From assembly GCF_010728725.1 (NCBI RefSeq), contig NZ_AP022606.1, positions 2,976,001-3,040,000 of the forward strand: 64,000 nt of DNA. The letters are read 5' to 3'. Positions within the stretch are counted from its first letter, which is position 1; the number at the start of each line of letters is the position of its first letter. The notes beneath the pieces are model-generated. The model searched no databases and had not been told where the DNA came from. It saw only the letters and a list, made by a program, of their open reading frames with translations. Positions 8,274 through 16,909 of the stretch are shown piece by piece. The position numbers and the translations under genes were made by a program. This DNA is from Mycobacterium branderi. Its GTDB lineage: Bacteria; Actinomycetota; Actinomycetes; Mycobacteriales; Mycobacteriaceae.

Positions 8274-10015
8274 CGCTGGCCTCCCACCCCACTGCCCACC
8301 GACTGCGACTCGGCGAATTCACGATAGGCGGGGCAGTCGACCAGCAGCGATTCGTGCGTGCCCGCACCGACCACCCGCCCGTCGTCCACGACGACCACCT
8401 GATCTGCCTGAGCCACAGTCGAAATACGTTGCGCGACAATGATCACCGTCGCGTCGGCGGCGAACTCGCGCAACGACGCGCGGACCTGGGCGTCGGTGTG
8501 CACGTCGAGCGCGGAGAACGCGTCGTCGAACAGGTAGATGGCGGGGCGGCGGATCACCGCCCGCGCGATCGCCAGCCGCTGCCGCTGACCGCCGGAGAAG
8601 TTGACGCCACCCTGAGCCACTCGCATCGCCAGCCCGTCGTCGTGTGCCTGCACGAACTCGTCGGCGGCCGACACCCGCAGTGCTTCCCACATCTCGGCAT
8701 CGGTGGCGTCGGCTTTGCCGTAGCGCAGGTTCTCGGCGACGGTGCCGGAGAACAGATAGCCGCGTTGCGGCACCAGCCCGATGCGCGCCCACAGCCGCTC
8801 GATGTCGTGGTCGCGCACGTCGACGCCGTCGACCAGAACTGCGCCGGCGGTCACGTCGTAAAGCCGGCAGATCAGCGAGACCAGTGTCGACTTTCCCGAA
8901 CCCGTGCTGCCGACGATCGCGGTGGTGGTACCTGGTCGGGCAGTCAGCGAGACTTCCTGCAGCACAGGGCGATCCGCGCCGGGATAGCAAAACGTCGCGT
9001 TCTCGAGGCGCACCACGCCCCAGGCCTCGGCCGCGGGCGGCAGCGGCTGGTCCGGAGTGCTGATCGCGGGACGGGTGGCCAGCACCTCGGCGATGCGGTC
9101 CGCGCACACCGAGGCCCGCGGCCACACCATCATCATCGTCGTCGCCATCAACACCGACATCAGGATCTGGGTGAAGTAGACAAGGAAGGCGATCAGCGAG
9201 CCCACCTGCATCTGGCCGGCATCGATGCGCAGGCCGCCGAACCAGATCAGCGCGACGGAAGAGCAGTTGACGGTCAGCGTGGTGACCGGCAACATCAGCG
9301 CCTGCCAATTGCCCGCGGCCAGCGAGGTGTTGGACAGCGCCAGGTTGGCTTCACCGAATCGCCGTCGCTCGAACGGTTCGCGGGCGAATGCCCGGACCAC
9401 CCGGACACCGGACAGTTGCTCGCGCATCACCCGGTTGATGTTGTCGATGAGCCGCTGCATGCTGCGGAAGAGCGGCAGCGTGTGCGAGACGATCCAGTAG
9501 TTGGCCACCGCCAGCACCGGGACGCTGACCAGGAGCAGCCACGACAGCCCCGCGTCCTGGTGGATGGCCATGAAGATTCCGCCCACGCTCATGATCGGGG
9601 CGGTCACCAGCACCGTGCAGGTCATCTGCACCAGGAACTGGATCTGCCGGATGTCGTTGGTGGTGCGGGTCAGCAGCGACGGCGCGCCGAACCGGGCGGT
9701 CTCGTGTGCGGAGAACGTGATGACGTGGTGGAACATCGCCGAGCGCAGATCCCGGCCGAATCCCATCCCGGTCCGGGACCCGAAGTAGACCGCGCCGACG
9801 GCGCACAGCACCTGCAGCCCGGTGACCGCGAGCATCACCCCGCCCAAGCGGACGATCGTCGCGGTGTCGCCCTTGGTGACGCCGTCGTCGATGATCGCGG
9901 CGTTGACCGTCGGCAGGTATAGCGACGCCAGCGTGCTGACCAACTGCAGCGTCATCACCGCCGCGACCAGCCAGCGATACGGCCGGACGTACTGGCGCAG
10001 CAGTGCCAGGAGCAT
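8270..10015 (-). CDS. ABC exporter half-transporter (Rv1273c type), with degenerate Walker B
   Basis: 581 aa, near-identical in length to Rv1273c (582 aa). An ABC exporter membrane domain with six helices is followed by a nucleotide-binding domain. The Walker A is GSTGSGKST and the signature NFSGGQRQR is canonical. The Walker B is [12 protein letters not shown], with Asp where the catalytic Glu is expected (about residue 496), and the H-loop has Gln for His (VAQRIST). Its own ATP site is therefore probably hydrolysis-poor, while its intact signature completes the partner's good site. The gene is first of a two-gene operon and divergent from lprB. Confidence 0.9.
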   Translation of the reverse strand: MLLALLRQYVRPYRWLVAAVMTLQLVSTLASLYLPTVNAAIIDDGVTKGDTATIVRLGGVMLAVTGLQVLCAVGAVYFGSRTGMGFGRDLRSAMFHHVITFSAHETARFGAPSLLTRTTNDIRQIQFLVQMTCTVLVTAPIMSVGGIFMAIHQDAGLSWLLLVSVPVLAVANYWIVSHTLPLFRSMQRLIDNINRVMREQLSGVRVVRAFAREPFERRRFGEANLALSNTSLAAGNWQALMLPVTTLTVNCSSVALIWFGGLRIDAGQMQVGSLIAFLVYFTQILMSVLMATTMMMVWPRASVCADRIAEVLATRPAISTPDQPLPPAAEAWGVVRLENATFCYPGADRPVLQEVSLTARPGTTTAIVGSTGSGKSTLVSLICRLYDVTAGAVLVDGVDVRDHDIERLWARIGLVPQRGYLFSGTVAENLRYGKADATDAEMWEALRVSAADEFVQAHDDGLAMRVAQGGVNFSGGQRQRLAIARAVIRRPAIYLFDDAFSALDVHTDAQVRASLREFAADATVIIVAQRISTVAQADQVVVVDDGRVVGAGTHESLLVDCPAYREFAESQSVGSGVGGQR

Positions 10016-10027
10016 CTGGTAACTGTA
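10016..10027 (-). promoter_or_regulatory. Leaderless-type -10 element for the ABC exporter operon
   Basis: On the minus strand TACAGT (10027-10022) lies 6 nt before the ATG at 10015. This spacing would place the transcription start at or next to the A of the start codon. No clear Shine-Dalgarno precedes the ATG, which fits leaderless translation, common in mycobacteria. The -35 region is weak. Confidence 0.45.
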
Positions 10028-10078
10028 TTAGAAAGACCTGGTCAGCGTGGTGTCTGGGTCGGCCACAGATGCTGCCGC

Positions 10079-10084
10079 TACAGT
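10079..10084 (+). promoter_or_regulatory. -10 element for lprB-lprC
   Basis: TACAGT lies 21 nt before the GTG start of lprB, in the short gap divergent to the ABC operon. No convincing -35 element is visible. Confidence 0.35.
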
Positions 10085-10105
10085 GCATGCTGTGACGAGA
10101 AGCAG

Positions 10106-10666
10106 GTGCGTGTAGCGGTGCGGCGCAGTGTGGCGGCGCTGGCCCTAGCGGCAGCGACCTTGATCCCGACGGTGGCCGCATGCTCCGGTTCCGACTCCAA
10201 CCAGGCCAAGTCGACGGAGTCGTCGGCCCCGGCGTCCGGAGAAGGACATCACGGCCCGTTCTTCCCGCAGTGCGGCGGCGTCACCGACGAGACCGTTGCC
10301 CAGCTCACCCAGATCACCGGGCTGATCAACACCGCCCAGAACTCGGTGGGTTGTCAGTGGCTGGCCGGCGGCGGCATCCTCGGCCCGCACTTCTCCTTCT
10401 CGTGGTATCGCGGCAGCCCGATCGGCCGGGAACGCAAAACCGAGGAGTTGTCGCGCTCGAGCGTCGAAGACATCAACATCAACGGTCACGGCGGCTTCAT
10501 CGCCATCGGCAACGAGCCCACGTTGGGTGACTCCCTGTGCGAGGTCGGAATTCAGTTCAACGACGACTTCATCGAATGGTCGGTCAGCTTCAACCAAAAG
10601 CCGTTCCCCGATCCGTGCAACATCGCCAAAGAGCTAACGCGCCAGTCGATTGCGAATTCAAAATGA
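10106..10666 (+). CDS. lprB: Lipoprotein LprB (DUF3558 type)
   Basis: 186 aa secreted lipoprotein. The N-terminus is a Sec signal peptide ending in a lipobox (TVAAC), with the lipidated Cys at about residue 26, followed by a Ser/Ala-rich linker. The mature part (FFPQCGGVTDETV, then the conserved GCQWLAGGGILGPHFSFSWYRGSP block) matches the LprB/DUF3558 family closely. Three further cysteines could form disulfides. The start is GTG 10106. It is followed by lprC with an ATGA overlap, and the pair is divergent from the ABC exporter, as in M. tuberculosis (Rv1274-Rv1275). The molecular role is unknown; envelope association with the exporter is only suggested by context. Confidence 0.9.
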   Translation: MRVAVRRSVAALALAAATLIPTVAACSGSDSNQAKSTESSAPASGEGHHGPFFPQCGGVTDETVAQLTQITGLINTAQNSVGCQWLAGGGILGPHFSFSWYRGSPIGRERKTEELSRSSVEDININGHGGFIAIGNEPTLGDSLCEVGIQFNDDFIEWSVSFNQKPFPDPCNIAKELTRQSIANSK

Positions 10667-11208
10667 CCAGGCGGATTCTGATTGTTGCGGCCGCACTGCT
10701 TACCGCGCTGGCCGTGGTGACCGGCTGCACCAGGTCGGTCGGCGGCACCGCGGTCAAGGCCGGCTCGGGCGACACGCAGCGCAACAACACCTCAGAACAG
10801 CAGTACCCCAACCTCCTCAAGGAATGTGAGGTGCTGACCACCGACCTGCTCGCCAAGACGGTCGGCGCCGACCCGCTCGATATCCAGAGCACCTTCGTCG
10901 GTGCGATCTGCCGCTGGCAGGCGGCCAACCCTGCGGGTCTGATCGACATCTCCCGGTTCTGGTTCGAGCAGGGCAGCCTGGCCAACGAGCGCAAAGTCGC
11001 CGAGGGCCTCAAGTATCAGATCGAGAACCGGTCGATCGCAGGTGTGCAGTCGATCGTGATGCGGCCCAACGACCCCAACGGCTCATGCGGGGTGGCCAGC
11101 GACGCCGCCGGGGTGGTCGGGTGGTGGGTCAACCCGCAGGCACCCGGGATCGACGCGTGCGCGCAGGCGATCAAGCTCATGGAGCTGACGCTCTCGACGA
11201 ACTCGTAG
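10663..11208 (+). CDS. lprC: Lipoprotein LprC (DUF3558 type)
   Basis: 181 aa lipoprotein paralogous in layout to LprB. The signal peptide ends in lipobox VVTGC with the lipidated Cys at residue 22, and the mature domain includes CEVLTTDLLAKTVGADPLD and ICRWQAANPAG. The ATG at 10663 overlaps the lprB stop (ATGA) and gives the signal peptide immediately. A longer frame from 10537 would put coding sequence on top of lprB and bury the signal peptide, so I rejected it. Function unknown. Confidence 0.9.
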   Translation: MTRRILIVAAALLTALAVVTGCTRSVGGTAVKAGSGDTQRNNTSEQQYPNLLKECEVLTTDLLAKTVGADPLDIQSTFVGAICRWQAANPAGLIDISRFWFEQGSLANERKVAEGLKYQIENRSIAGVQSIVMRPNDPNGSCGVASDAAGVVGWWVNPQAPGIDACAQAIKLMELTLSTNS

Positions 11209-11229
11209 GTTCTTGTCGCGGCGTAAACC

Positions 11230-11628
11230 CTAATCCCGACGACTGCCCGGTATCGAAGTACGACGAGCGGCCTCAACAAGCACTTCGGCCGCGCGCCTGG
11301 CTTTCTTGCGCTTGTCGGTGGTGGCTGATCGGTGGGTATAGGCCACCTTCGACTTAACATTCAGCAGAGCGCGCAAGTGCTTTTCCGTCTTGGGTTCCGA
11401 CTGCGCAAGTAACGAAACCGCCTCATTGTGATTCTCACCGACCGCGTACTTTCCCAGTCGCGCACAACATATGACGTCCGCCGCAGCGATGCCCGCGAGA
11501 ACAAACAGGTTCATCGACGCATCTGGCATCTCGTCCTCGATGTAGAGAGCGGCATCAAGAAACTCGGTGGCGTTCTTCAGCCGACCTAGCCGGATAGTTT
11601 CCGAACACGCCTTGGTTCTTCCGGTCAT
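11230..11628 (-). CDS. HEPN-like toxin candidate of a HEPN/MNT pair
   Basis: 132 aa all-helical protein. The block AAADVICCARLGKYAVGENHNEAVSLL resembles actinobacterial HEPN-domain proteins encoded next to nucleotidyltransferases. HEPN partners in such pairs are usually RNases. The canonical RX4-6H catalytic motif is not clear here: ARLGKYAVGENH has Arg and His too far apart, so activity is uncertain. The tail is strongly basic. The start overlaps the stop of the nucleotidyltransferase gene by 4 bp (ATGA), which indicates translational coupling. The pair sits between lprC and sixA, which are neighbours in M. tuberculosis, so it is an insertion. Confidence 0.65.
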   Translation of the reverse strand: MTGRTKACSETIRLGRLKNATEFLDAALYIEDEMPDASMNLFVLAGIAAADVICCARLGKYAVGENHNEAVSLLAQSEPKTEKHLRALLNVKSKVAYTHRSATTDKRKKARRAAEVLVEAARRTSIPGSRRD

Positions 11629-12260
11629 CGACTTTCGCGCTCTCTTGAGGTCTGCCGGATCTCCTTTAGTAGCCAGGCTCTTGATCCCGCGACGGTCAGT
11701 CCGTGATCGAGGACGTCGTGGACCATTGGTTCACCTCGAGCATCACGCAGCTCGGCGATCGTGTACTCGACGACACGAGCGTCGTTTCCAGTCCACTTAC
11801 TGACCGTCGCGGCGAGCTCGTTAACCTGGCGCGTCCACAAGGGTTGCGGCGTCTTGTCATCCTCTACCAGGAAGAGGTCCACATCGCTGTGAACGGTCAT
11901 GGTGCCGCGTACTGCGGAACCGAATACCGCCGCGTATTTCGGGGGACGCTCCCAGTTGCTGAGTTCCAGCTCGAGTCGGGCCAGGAAGGTGTTTGTCAGC
12001 TTTGCGAGCGCAAGGATCGGCTCTGCCGCCAAGTGTTCGGCGTTGAGCCGATAAGCGAATGCATTGCCCACCCGGTCGGCGTGCACCACGCCTTGTAGGG
12101 CCAGCCGTGAAAGGACCTTGCGGATGCCCTCTTCCGAGAAATTCTTCAGGATGCGATGAATCTGTCCGGTGGTGAACGTGCCCTCGTAGGTCGCGAGCAC
12201 AGTGAGGACGTCGCCGTCCAATGTCGGTGTCACCGTCGTGAACGGACGGTTCAGCTCCAT
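11625..12260 (-). CDS. MNT-type nucleotidyltransferase with N-terminal winged helix, antitoxin candidate
   Basis: 211 aa. Residues 15-75 look like a winged-helix DNA-binding domain (GQIHRILKNFSEEGIRKVLSRL). Residues 108-170 hold a minimal nucleotidyltransferase domain with the GS-x(n)-DxD signature (Gly114-Ser115 in FGSAVRG; Asp127 and Asp129 in SDVDLF). In HEPN/MNT toxin-antitoxin systems the MNT protein inactivates the HEPN toxin by AMPylation or binding. Here the fused DNA-binding domain could also autoregulate. I chose ATG 12260 because GGGAGGTG lies 5 nt upstream; a TTG at 12296 is the longer alternative. It is first in a two-gene operon. Confidence 0.75.
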   Translation of the reverse strand: MELNRPFTTVTPTLDGDVLTVLATYEGTFTTGQIHRILKNFSEEGIRKVLSRLALQGVVHADRVGNAFAYRLNAEHLAAEPILALAKLTNTFLARLELELSNWERPPKYAAVFGSAVRGTMTVHSDVDLFLVEDDKTPQPLWTRQVNELAATVSKWTGNDARVVEYTIAELRDARGEPMVHDVLDHGLTVAGSRAWLLKEIRQTSRERESR

Positions 12261-12280
12261 TGGGCACCTCCCATCGCCAC

Positions 12281-12334
12281 CAACTATAGTTGACAAACCC
12301 GTACTTTTATTGGCTTTGCCGTATTATTGTTGGC
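12281..12334. promoter_or_regulatory. Toxin-antitoxin promoter with palindrome and two direct repeats
   Basis: Upstream of the MNT gene, 12281-12292 is a perfect palindrome (CAACTATAGTTG) that contains a minus-strand -10 (TATAGT). Next to it are two 16-bp direct repeats, at 12299-12314 and 12319-12334, matching at 13 of 16 positions with a 20-bp period (consensus on the minus strand GCCAAnAAnAnTACGG). A 20-bp period puts both on nearly the same DNA face. The layout fits an operator for the winged-helix antitoxin. Confidence 0.55.
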
Positions 12335-12548
12335 TAGAGGCTGAGTCGCCGTGCGCCGGCAACCGCGGGCCCGGGACACGTGCTTGCGTGCACGCAATGG
12401 ATTACCGAGCAGCATCGGTGTCGATAGCGCCATGAGGCTGTGCTGGGCTCCTCCGCCAGATCGCCATGTGCGTCGTTCAGCAACGACGCGCTAGGGGAAT
12501 GGTTTACAGAAAGCCGCGCGAGCCAGAAATGCTTGGTTGATTCGGGAA
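12335..12548. other. Gene-free gap between the toxin-antitoxin unit and sixA, with a 14-bp palindrome
   Basis: No supported gene is visible in this stretch. It contains a perfect 14-bp palindrome TTGCGTGCACGCAA at 12384-12397. The remainder is ordinary-looking sequence, possibly a remnant of the insertion boundary. I see no terminator or attachment-site duplication. Confidence 0.4.
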
Positions 12549-13046
12549 CTAACGAGGCACGTGAAAGTCGACCAGCGCGGCGCCGCCCAGCTCCAGATCG
12601 GCCCATGGGCCGGCCACCTCGAGCACCGCGATGGCTGAGGTCGGGAACTTCTCCGAAATCGCTTCGAGCGCATCGGCATTGGTGCCTTCGGCGCCGGCCA
12701 ACCCGATGGCCACATCTGACGTGGTCGGCTCGTGCCCGACGACGAGCAAGACGGTCACCTCGTCGGGAACACCGTTGATTTCGTCGAGCACCATTCCCGG
12801 CGTCGCGCCGTACAGGCGATCGACATAACGTACCGGCGCGTCGATACCGCTGCGCGCCAAGGTTTGCCGCGCGCGAGTCGCCGTCGAGCACAACACCAAG
12901 TCGATCGACGGCAGGGTGGCCCGCAGCCAGTCGCCGGCCAGCGCGGCCTCTCGTTCGCCCCGCGGCGCCAGCGGCCGCTCGTGGTCGGCTACCCCGTCCG
13001 GGTACGCCGACTTCGCGTGCCTCAGCAAGACCAGAGTTCCCGTCAC
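12549..13046 (-). CDS. SixA-type histidine phosphatase (Rv1276c type)
   Basis: 165 aa protein of the histidine phosphatase (phosphoglycerate mutase-like) superfamily, SixA branch. The catalytic LLRHAKS block has the phosphorylated His at residue 11, and the second catalytic His is in VVGHEPT. SixA of E. coli dephosphorylates phosphohistidine in a phosphotransfer protein; the mycobacterial target is unknown. The start is GTG 13046 (VTGTLVLLRHAKS), fixed by the usual N-terminus of the family. It is divergent from the SbcD-like gene (93 bp gap), in the same position as Rv1276c. Confidence 0.85.
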   Translation of the reverse strand: MTGTLVLLRHAKSAYPDGVADHERPLAPRGEREAALAGDWLRATLPSIDLVLCSTATRARQTLARSGIDAPVRYVDRLYGATPGMVLDEINGVPDEVTVLLVVGHEPTTSDVAIGLAGAEGTNADALEAISEKFPTSAIAVLEVAGPWADLELGGAALVDFHVPR

Positions 13047-13139
13047 CCGACCCACGGTAGGGCATGCCGATCGAGGTCCCCGGGCTTGTCGGTGGCCGGC
13101 CATACACTCGCGATGCCTGGCTAGAGAAGGGATGGGAGC

Positions 13140-14285
13140 ATGCGGTTCATCCACACCGCCGACTGGCAACTCGGCATGACCCGCCACTTCCTGGCCGGCG
13201 AAGCCCAACCCCGGTATTCGGCGGCCCGCCGCGACGTGGTGGCCGGGCTCGGGGCGCTGGCCGTAGAGGTCGGCGCCGAGTTCGTCGTGGTCGCCGGCGA
13301 CGTCTTCGAGCACAACCAGCTCGCCCCGCAGGTCATCAGTCAGTCGCTGGAAGCCATGCGCGCCATCGGAATTCCGGTCTACCTCCTGCCCGGCAACCAT
13401 GACCCGCTCGACGCGTCGTCGGTGTACACCAGCGCGCTGTTCAAAGCCGAACGCCCGGACAACGTCGTGGTACTCGACGGCGCCGCCGTGCATGAGGTGC
13501 GGCCCGGGCTGCAGATCGTCGCCGCGCCATGGCGGTCCAAATCGCCCACCACCGACCTGGTCGCCGAGGTGCTCGACGGCCTGCCTGCCGATGGAGTCAC
13601 CCGCGTCCTGGTCGCGCACGGCGGCGTCGACGTGCTCGACCCCGACCCCACCAACCCGGCACTGATCCGCTTGGCCGCGGTGCAGGACGCGCTGGCCCGC
13701 GGCGCCGTCCACTACGTCGCGCTGGGCGACAAGCATTCGGTTACCGAAGTTGACGCCCGCATCTGGTATTCCGGGTCGCCGGAGGTCACCAATTTCGACG
13801 ACATCGAACCCAATCCCGGTCACGTGCTCGTCGTCGACGTCGACGAGAACGATCCGCGCCGCCCGGTCACCGTCGACGCCCGCCGGGTCGGCCGCTGGCG
13901 GTTCGTCACCCTGCGCCATCAGGTCGACAACAACCGCGACATCGCCGATTTGGATCTGAACCTGGACCAGATCGCCGACAAAGACCGCACAGTGGTCCGC
14001 CTGGCGTTGGTCGGGTCGCTGACGGTCACCGACCGCGCCGCCCTGGATGCCTGCCTGGACAGGTACTCGCGGCTGTTCGCCTGGTTGGGCACTTGGGACC
14101 GACACACCGACCTCGCCGTGATCCCGGGCGACGGCGAATTCGACAACCTCGGGATCGGGGGCTTCGCCGCCGCCGCGGTCGACGAGCTGGTCGCGACCGC
14201 ACGCGCTGGGGACGACGAAACCGCCGACGATGCCCAGGCGGCGCTGGCGCTGCTGCTGCGGCTCACCGATCGGGGTGCGGCATGA
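13140..14285 (+). CDS. SbcD-like metallophosphoesterase, DNA repair exonuclease subunit (Rv1277 type)
   Basis: 381 aa. The calcineurin-like metallophosphoesterase motifs appear in order: HTADWQLG at the N-terminus, AGDVFEHN, LLPGNHDP, VAHGG and LGDKHS. Together these make the two-metal site of Mre11/SbcD nucleases. It would process DNA ends or hairpins together with the SbcC-like ATPase encoded next, whose start overlaps its stop by 4 bp (ATGA). A -10-like TACACT lies at 13103-13108, about 31 nt before the ATG. It is somewhat shorter than Rv1277 (417 aa). Confidence 0.88.
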   Translation: MRFIHTADWQLGMTRHFLAGEAQPRYSAARRDVVAGLGALAVEVGAEFVVVAGDVFEHNQLAPQVISQSLEAMRAIGIPVYLLPGNHDPLDASSVYTSALFKAERPDNVVVLDGAAVHEVRPGLQIVAAPWRSKSPTTDLVAEVLDGLPADGVTRVLVAHGGVDVLDPDPTNPALIRLAAVQDALARGAVHYVALGDKHSVTEVDARIWYSGSPEVTNFDDIEPNPGHVLVVDVDENDPRRPVTVDARRVGRWRFVTLRHQVDNNRDIADLDLNLDQIADKDRTVVRLALVGSLTVTDRAALDACLDRYSRLFAWLGTWDRHTDLAVIPGDGEFDNLGIGGFAAAAVDELVATARAGDDETADDAQAALALLLRLTDRGAA

Positions 14286-16894
14286 GGCTGCATCGACTGG
14301 TCTTGCGCAATTACCGCGGCATCGGCCACCGCGAGCTCGATTTCCCCGACCACGGGGTGGTGGTCGTGTGTGGCGCCAACGAGATCGGTAAGTCGTCGAT
14401 GATCGAGGCGCTGGATCTGCTTCTGGAATCCAAAGACCGCTCGACCAAAAAAGACGTCAAGCAGGTCAAGCCGACCCATGCCGACGTCGGCTCGGAGGTC
14501 ACCGCCGAAATCAGCACCGGCCCTTACCGTTTCGTCTACCACAAGCGCTTCCACAAGAAACCGGAGACGCAGCTGACGGTGCTGGTGCCGCACCGCGAAC
14601 AGCTGACCGGCGACGAGGCGCACGAGCGGGTGCGGGCCATGCTGGCCGAGACGGTGGACATCGAGCTGTGGCGTGCCCAACGCGTCCTGCAGGCGGATTC
14701 GACGGCGGCGGTCAACCTGTCGGGCTGCGACGCGCTGTCGCGGGCACTCGACGTCGCGGCCGGTGACGCCGCAACCCTGTCGGGTACCGAACCGGTGCTG
14801 ATCGAGCGAATCGACGCCGAATACGCCCGCTACTTCACCCCGACCGGTCGTCCGACAGGGGAGTGGTCCGCGGCGATCGCTGCGCTCGACGACGCCGACA
14901 GCGAAGTCGAGCGGTGTGCGGCGGCGGTCGCCGAGGTCGACCAGCGGGTACAACGGCACGCCGCGCTGACGGCCGAACTGGCCGAGTTGTCGCAGCAGCG
15001 GCAGGTGGCCACGGCCCGGCTCACCGCCGCCCGAACTGCCGCCGACAAGATCGCCAAGCTCACCGAGCAGTTGCGGGAAGCCAAGCTGATCGCCGCAGCC
15101 GCAACCGCAACCAGCACCACGTCGATGGCCGCGCACACCGAGCGGCTGCGGCTGCGCACCGAAATCGATACCCGCACCGCGGCGGTCGCCGCGTCGGAAG
15201 CCGAGGTTCGCGAGGCCACCGAGGCGGAGTCGACGGCACGCGAGGTCGTCGAGGCCGCCGACGCCGTCGTCGAGGAGGCCGAGGAGGCCCTGTCGGCCGC
15301 GCAGCAACGGGCCGAGTCCGCCCGTCGCATCGTCGACGGGCTGGCCCGCCGCGACGAAGCCGAGCGGTTGGCGGCCCGGCTGGCCAAGATCGACGCCGCC
15401 CAGCGCGAACTCGACCAGGTCAACGCCGAGCTGGCCGCAATCACGTTGACCGACCAAGCATTCCAGCGGATCGAGCAGGCTGCCGCCGCCGTCGACCGCG
15501 CCGAAGGACAGCTCGCGCTGATCTCGACGACGGTGGAATTCACCGCGGTCAGCGACATCGAACTCGCCGTCGACAACCAGCGAGTGCCGTTGCCGGCCGG
15601 GCAGAGCTGGTCGATGACCGCCGGCGCCGGCACCGAGGTCGAGGTTCCCGGGGTCTTGACGGCGCGGTTCAGCCCCGGCGTCACCGCAGTCGAAGTGCAA
15701 GCCAAATTCGCGGGGGCGCAAGAGGAATTTGCCGCCGCACTGGCCGCCGGGCAGGTGGCTGACGTCGCGGCGGCGCGTTCAGCCGACAAGCTGCGCCGCG
15801 AACTGCAGCAGGCCCACGATCGGCTGACTGCCACCCTGACCGCGCTGTGCGGTGACGACGACGTCGACCAGCTGCGCTCGCATCTGGCAGGGCTGCGTGC
15901 CGAACCGCTTCCCGACGACGCGACGGACAGCGCGGCCGCCGCCGCCGAACTCGACGCCGCCGAAGCCGCCCGCGCCCAGGCCGCCACAGACTGCGAAACG
16001 CACCGGCGAGTCGCGGCGGCCGCGGCGCGCAAATTCACCGAAATAGCCACGCAGGCAAAGCTTTTGTGCGACAAAGTGGCCAGTCAGCGTACTGATCTGG
16101 CCGCCGTCGCCGACCGGCTGGCCCAGCAGCGCGCCTCGGTAGCAGACGACCAACTGGCAGCCACCGCCGACGCCGAGCTGCGTGCCGCGCAAACCGCCGA
16201 ACGGCGGGTTGCCGAGCTCTCCGAACAACTGGCCGCCGCGGCACCCGATGCCGTCGCAGCGGAATTGGCCGAGGCCGCCGACGCGTCCGACGCGCTGCGC
16301 GCCCGCCACGACGAGGCCGCACGGGTGCTGCACGAGATCACCGTCGAGCTCGCCGTATTCGGCACCGAAGGCCGCCAGGGCAAGCTCGACGCTGCCCAGA
16401 TCAAACGCGAACATGCCCACAGCGAATACCTGGGGGTGCAGCGACGAGCCCGCGCCGTGCAGCTGCTGCGGTCGGTGATGACGCGTCACCGCGACACCAC
16501 CCGGCTGCGCTACGTCGAGCCGTTCCGCGCCGAGCTGCAGCGACTCGGCCGCCCGGTGTTCGGGCCCAGCTTCGAGGTCGACGTCGACAGCAACCTGTGT
16601 ATCCGCAGCCGCACTCTCGACGGCTGCACCGTCCCGTACGAGTCGTTGTCCGGCGGAGCCAAGGAGCAACTCGGCATCCTGGCCCGGCTGGCCGGGGCGG
16701 CGCTGGTCGCCAAGGAGGACAGCGTGCCGGTCCTCATCGACGACGCCCTCGGGTTCACCGATCCCGAACGGCTGGCCCGGATGGGCGAAGTATTCGACAC
16801 GTTGGGCGCAAACGGCCAGGTGATCGTGCTGACATGCATGCCCGCCCGCTACGACGCCGTCAAGGATGCGCACCGCATCGAATTGAGCGCCTAA
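14282..16894 (+). CDS. SbcC/Rad50-like SMC-family ATPase (Rv1278 type)
   Basis: 870 aa. The N-terminal ATPase half has Walker A GANEIGKSS (31-39) after LRNYRGIG. A very Ala/Glu-rich coiled coil occupies roughly 180-720. The C-terminal half has the ABC signature LSGGAKEQLG, Walker B PVLIDDALGFTD and a final histidine-free switch region. This is the Rad50/SbcC layout, though no clear CxxC zinc hook is seen in the middle of the coil. With the SbcD-like nuclease encoded upstream (ATGA overlap) it should form an ATP-driven nuclease complex at DNA ends. The frame can be extended upstream to 14093, but that overlaps the partner gene. Confidence 0.88.
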   Translation: MRLHRLVLRNYRGIGHRELDFPDHGVVVVCGANEIGKSSMIEALDLLLESKDRSTKKDVKQVKPTHADVGSEVTAEISTGPYRFVYHKRFHKKPETQLTVLVPHREQLTGDEAHERVRAMLAETVDIELWRAQRVLQADSTAAVNLSGCDALSRALDVAAGDAATLSGTEPVLIERIDAEYARYFTPTGRPTGEWSAAIAALDDADSEVERCAAAVAEVDQRVQRHAALTAELAELSQQRQVATARLTAARTAADKIAKLTEQLREAKLIAAAATATSTTSMAAHTERLRLRTEIDTRTAAVAASEAEVREATEAESTAREVVEAADAVVEEAEEALSAAQQRAESARRIVDGLARRDEAERLAARLAKIDAAQRELDQVNAELAAITLTDQAFQRIEQAAAAVDRAEGQLALISTTVEFTAVSDIELAVDNQRVPLPAGQSWSMTAGAGTEVEVPGVLTARFSPGVTAVEVQAKFAGAQEEFAAALAAGQVADVAAARSADKLRRELQQAHDRLTATLTALCGDDDVDQLRSHLAGLRAEPLPDDATDSAAAAAELDAAEAARAQAATDCETHRRVAAAAARKFTEIATQAKLLCDKVASQRTDLAAVADRLAQQRASVADDQLAATADAELRAAQTAERRVAELSEQLAAAAPDAVAAELAEAADASDALRARHDEAARVLHEITVELAVFGTEGRQGKLDAAQIKREHAHSEYLGVQRRARAVQLLRSVMTRHRDTTRLRYVEPFRAELQRLGRPVFGPSFEVDVDSNLCIRSRTLDGCTVPYESLSGGAKEQLGILARLAGAALVAKEDSVPVLIDDALGFTDPERLARMGEVFDTLGANGQVIVLTCMPARYDAVKDAHRIELSA

Positions 16895-16909
16895 CGCCCG
16901 GCGCCGACA

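Noticed and set aside
12549..14105. 518-codon frame extending the SixA-type phosphatase upstream
   Set aside because: The extra N-terminus is antisense to the SbcD-like gene. The family protein begins directly before LLRHAKS, so GTG 13046 was used.
14281..14285. Possible Ada/SOS-type regulation of the SbcC-like gene
   Set aside because: No SOS-box-like palindrome was seen upstream of the pair, so no regulatory claim is made.
13919..15721. A 600-codon minus-strand frame opposite the SbcD/SbcC-like genes
   Set aside because: Gly/Arg-rich shadow of the Ala/Glu-rich coiled-coil coding sequence. No domain or RBS.
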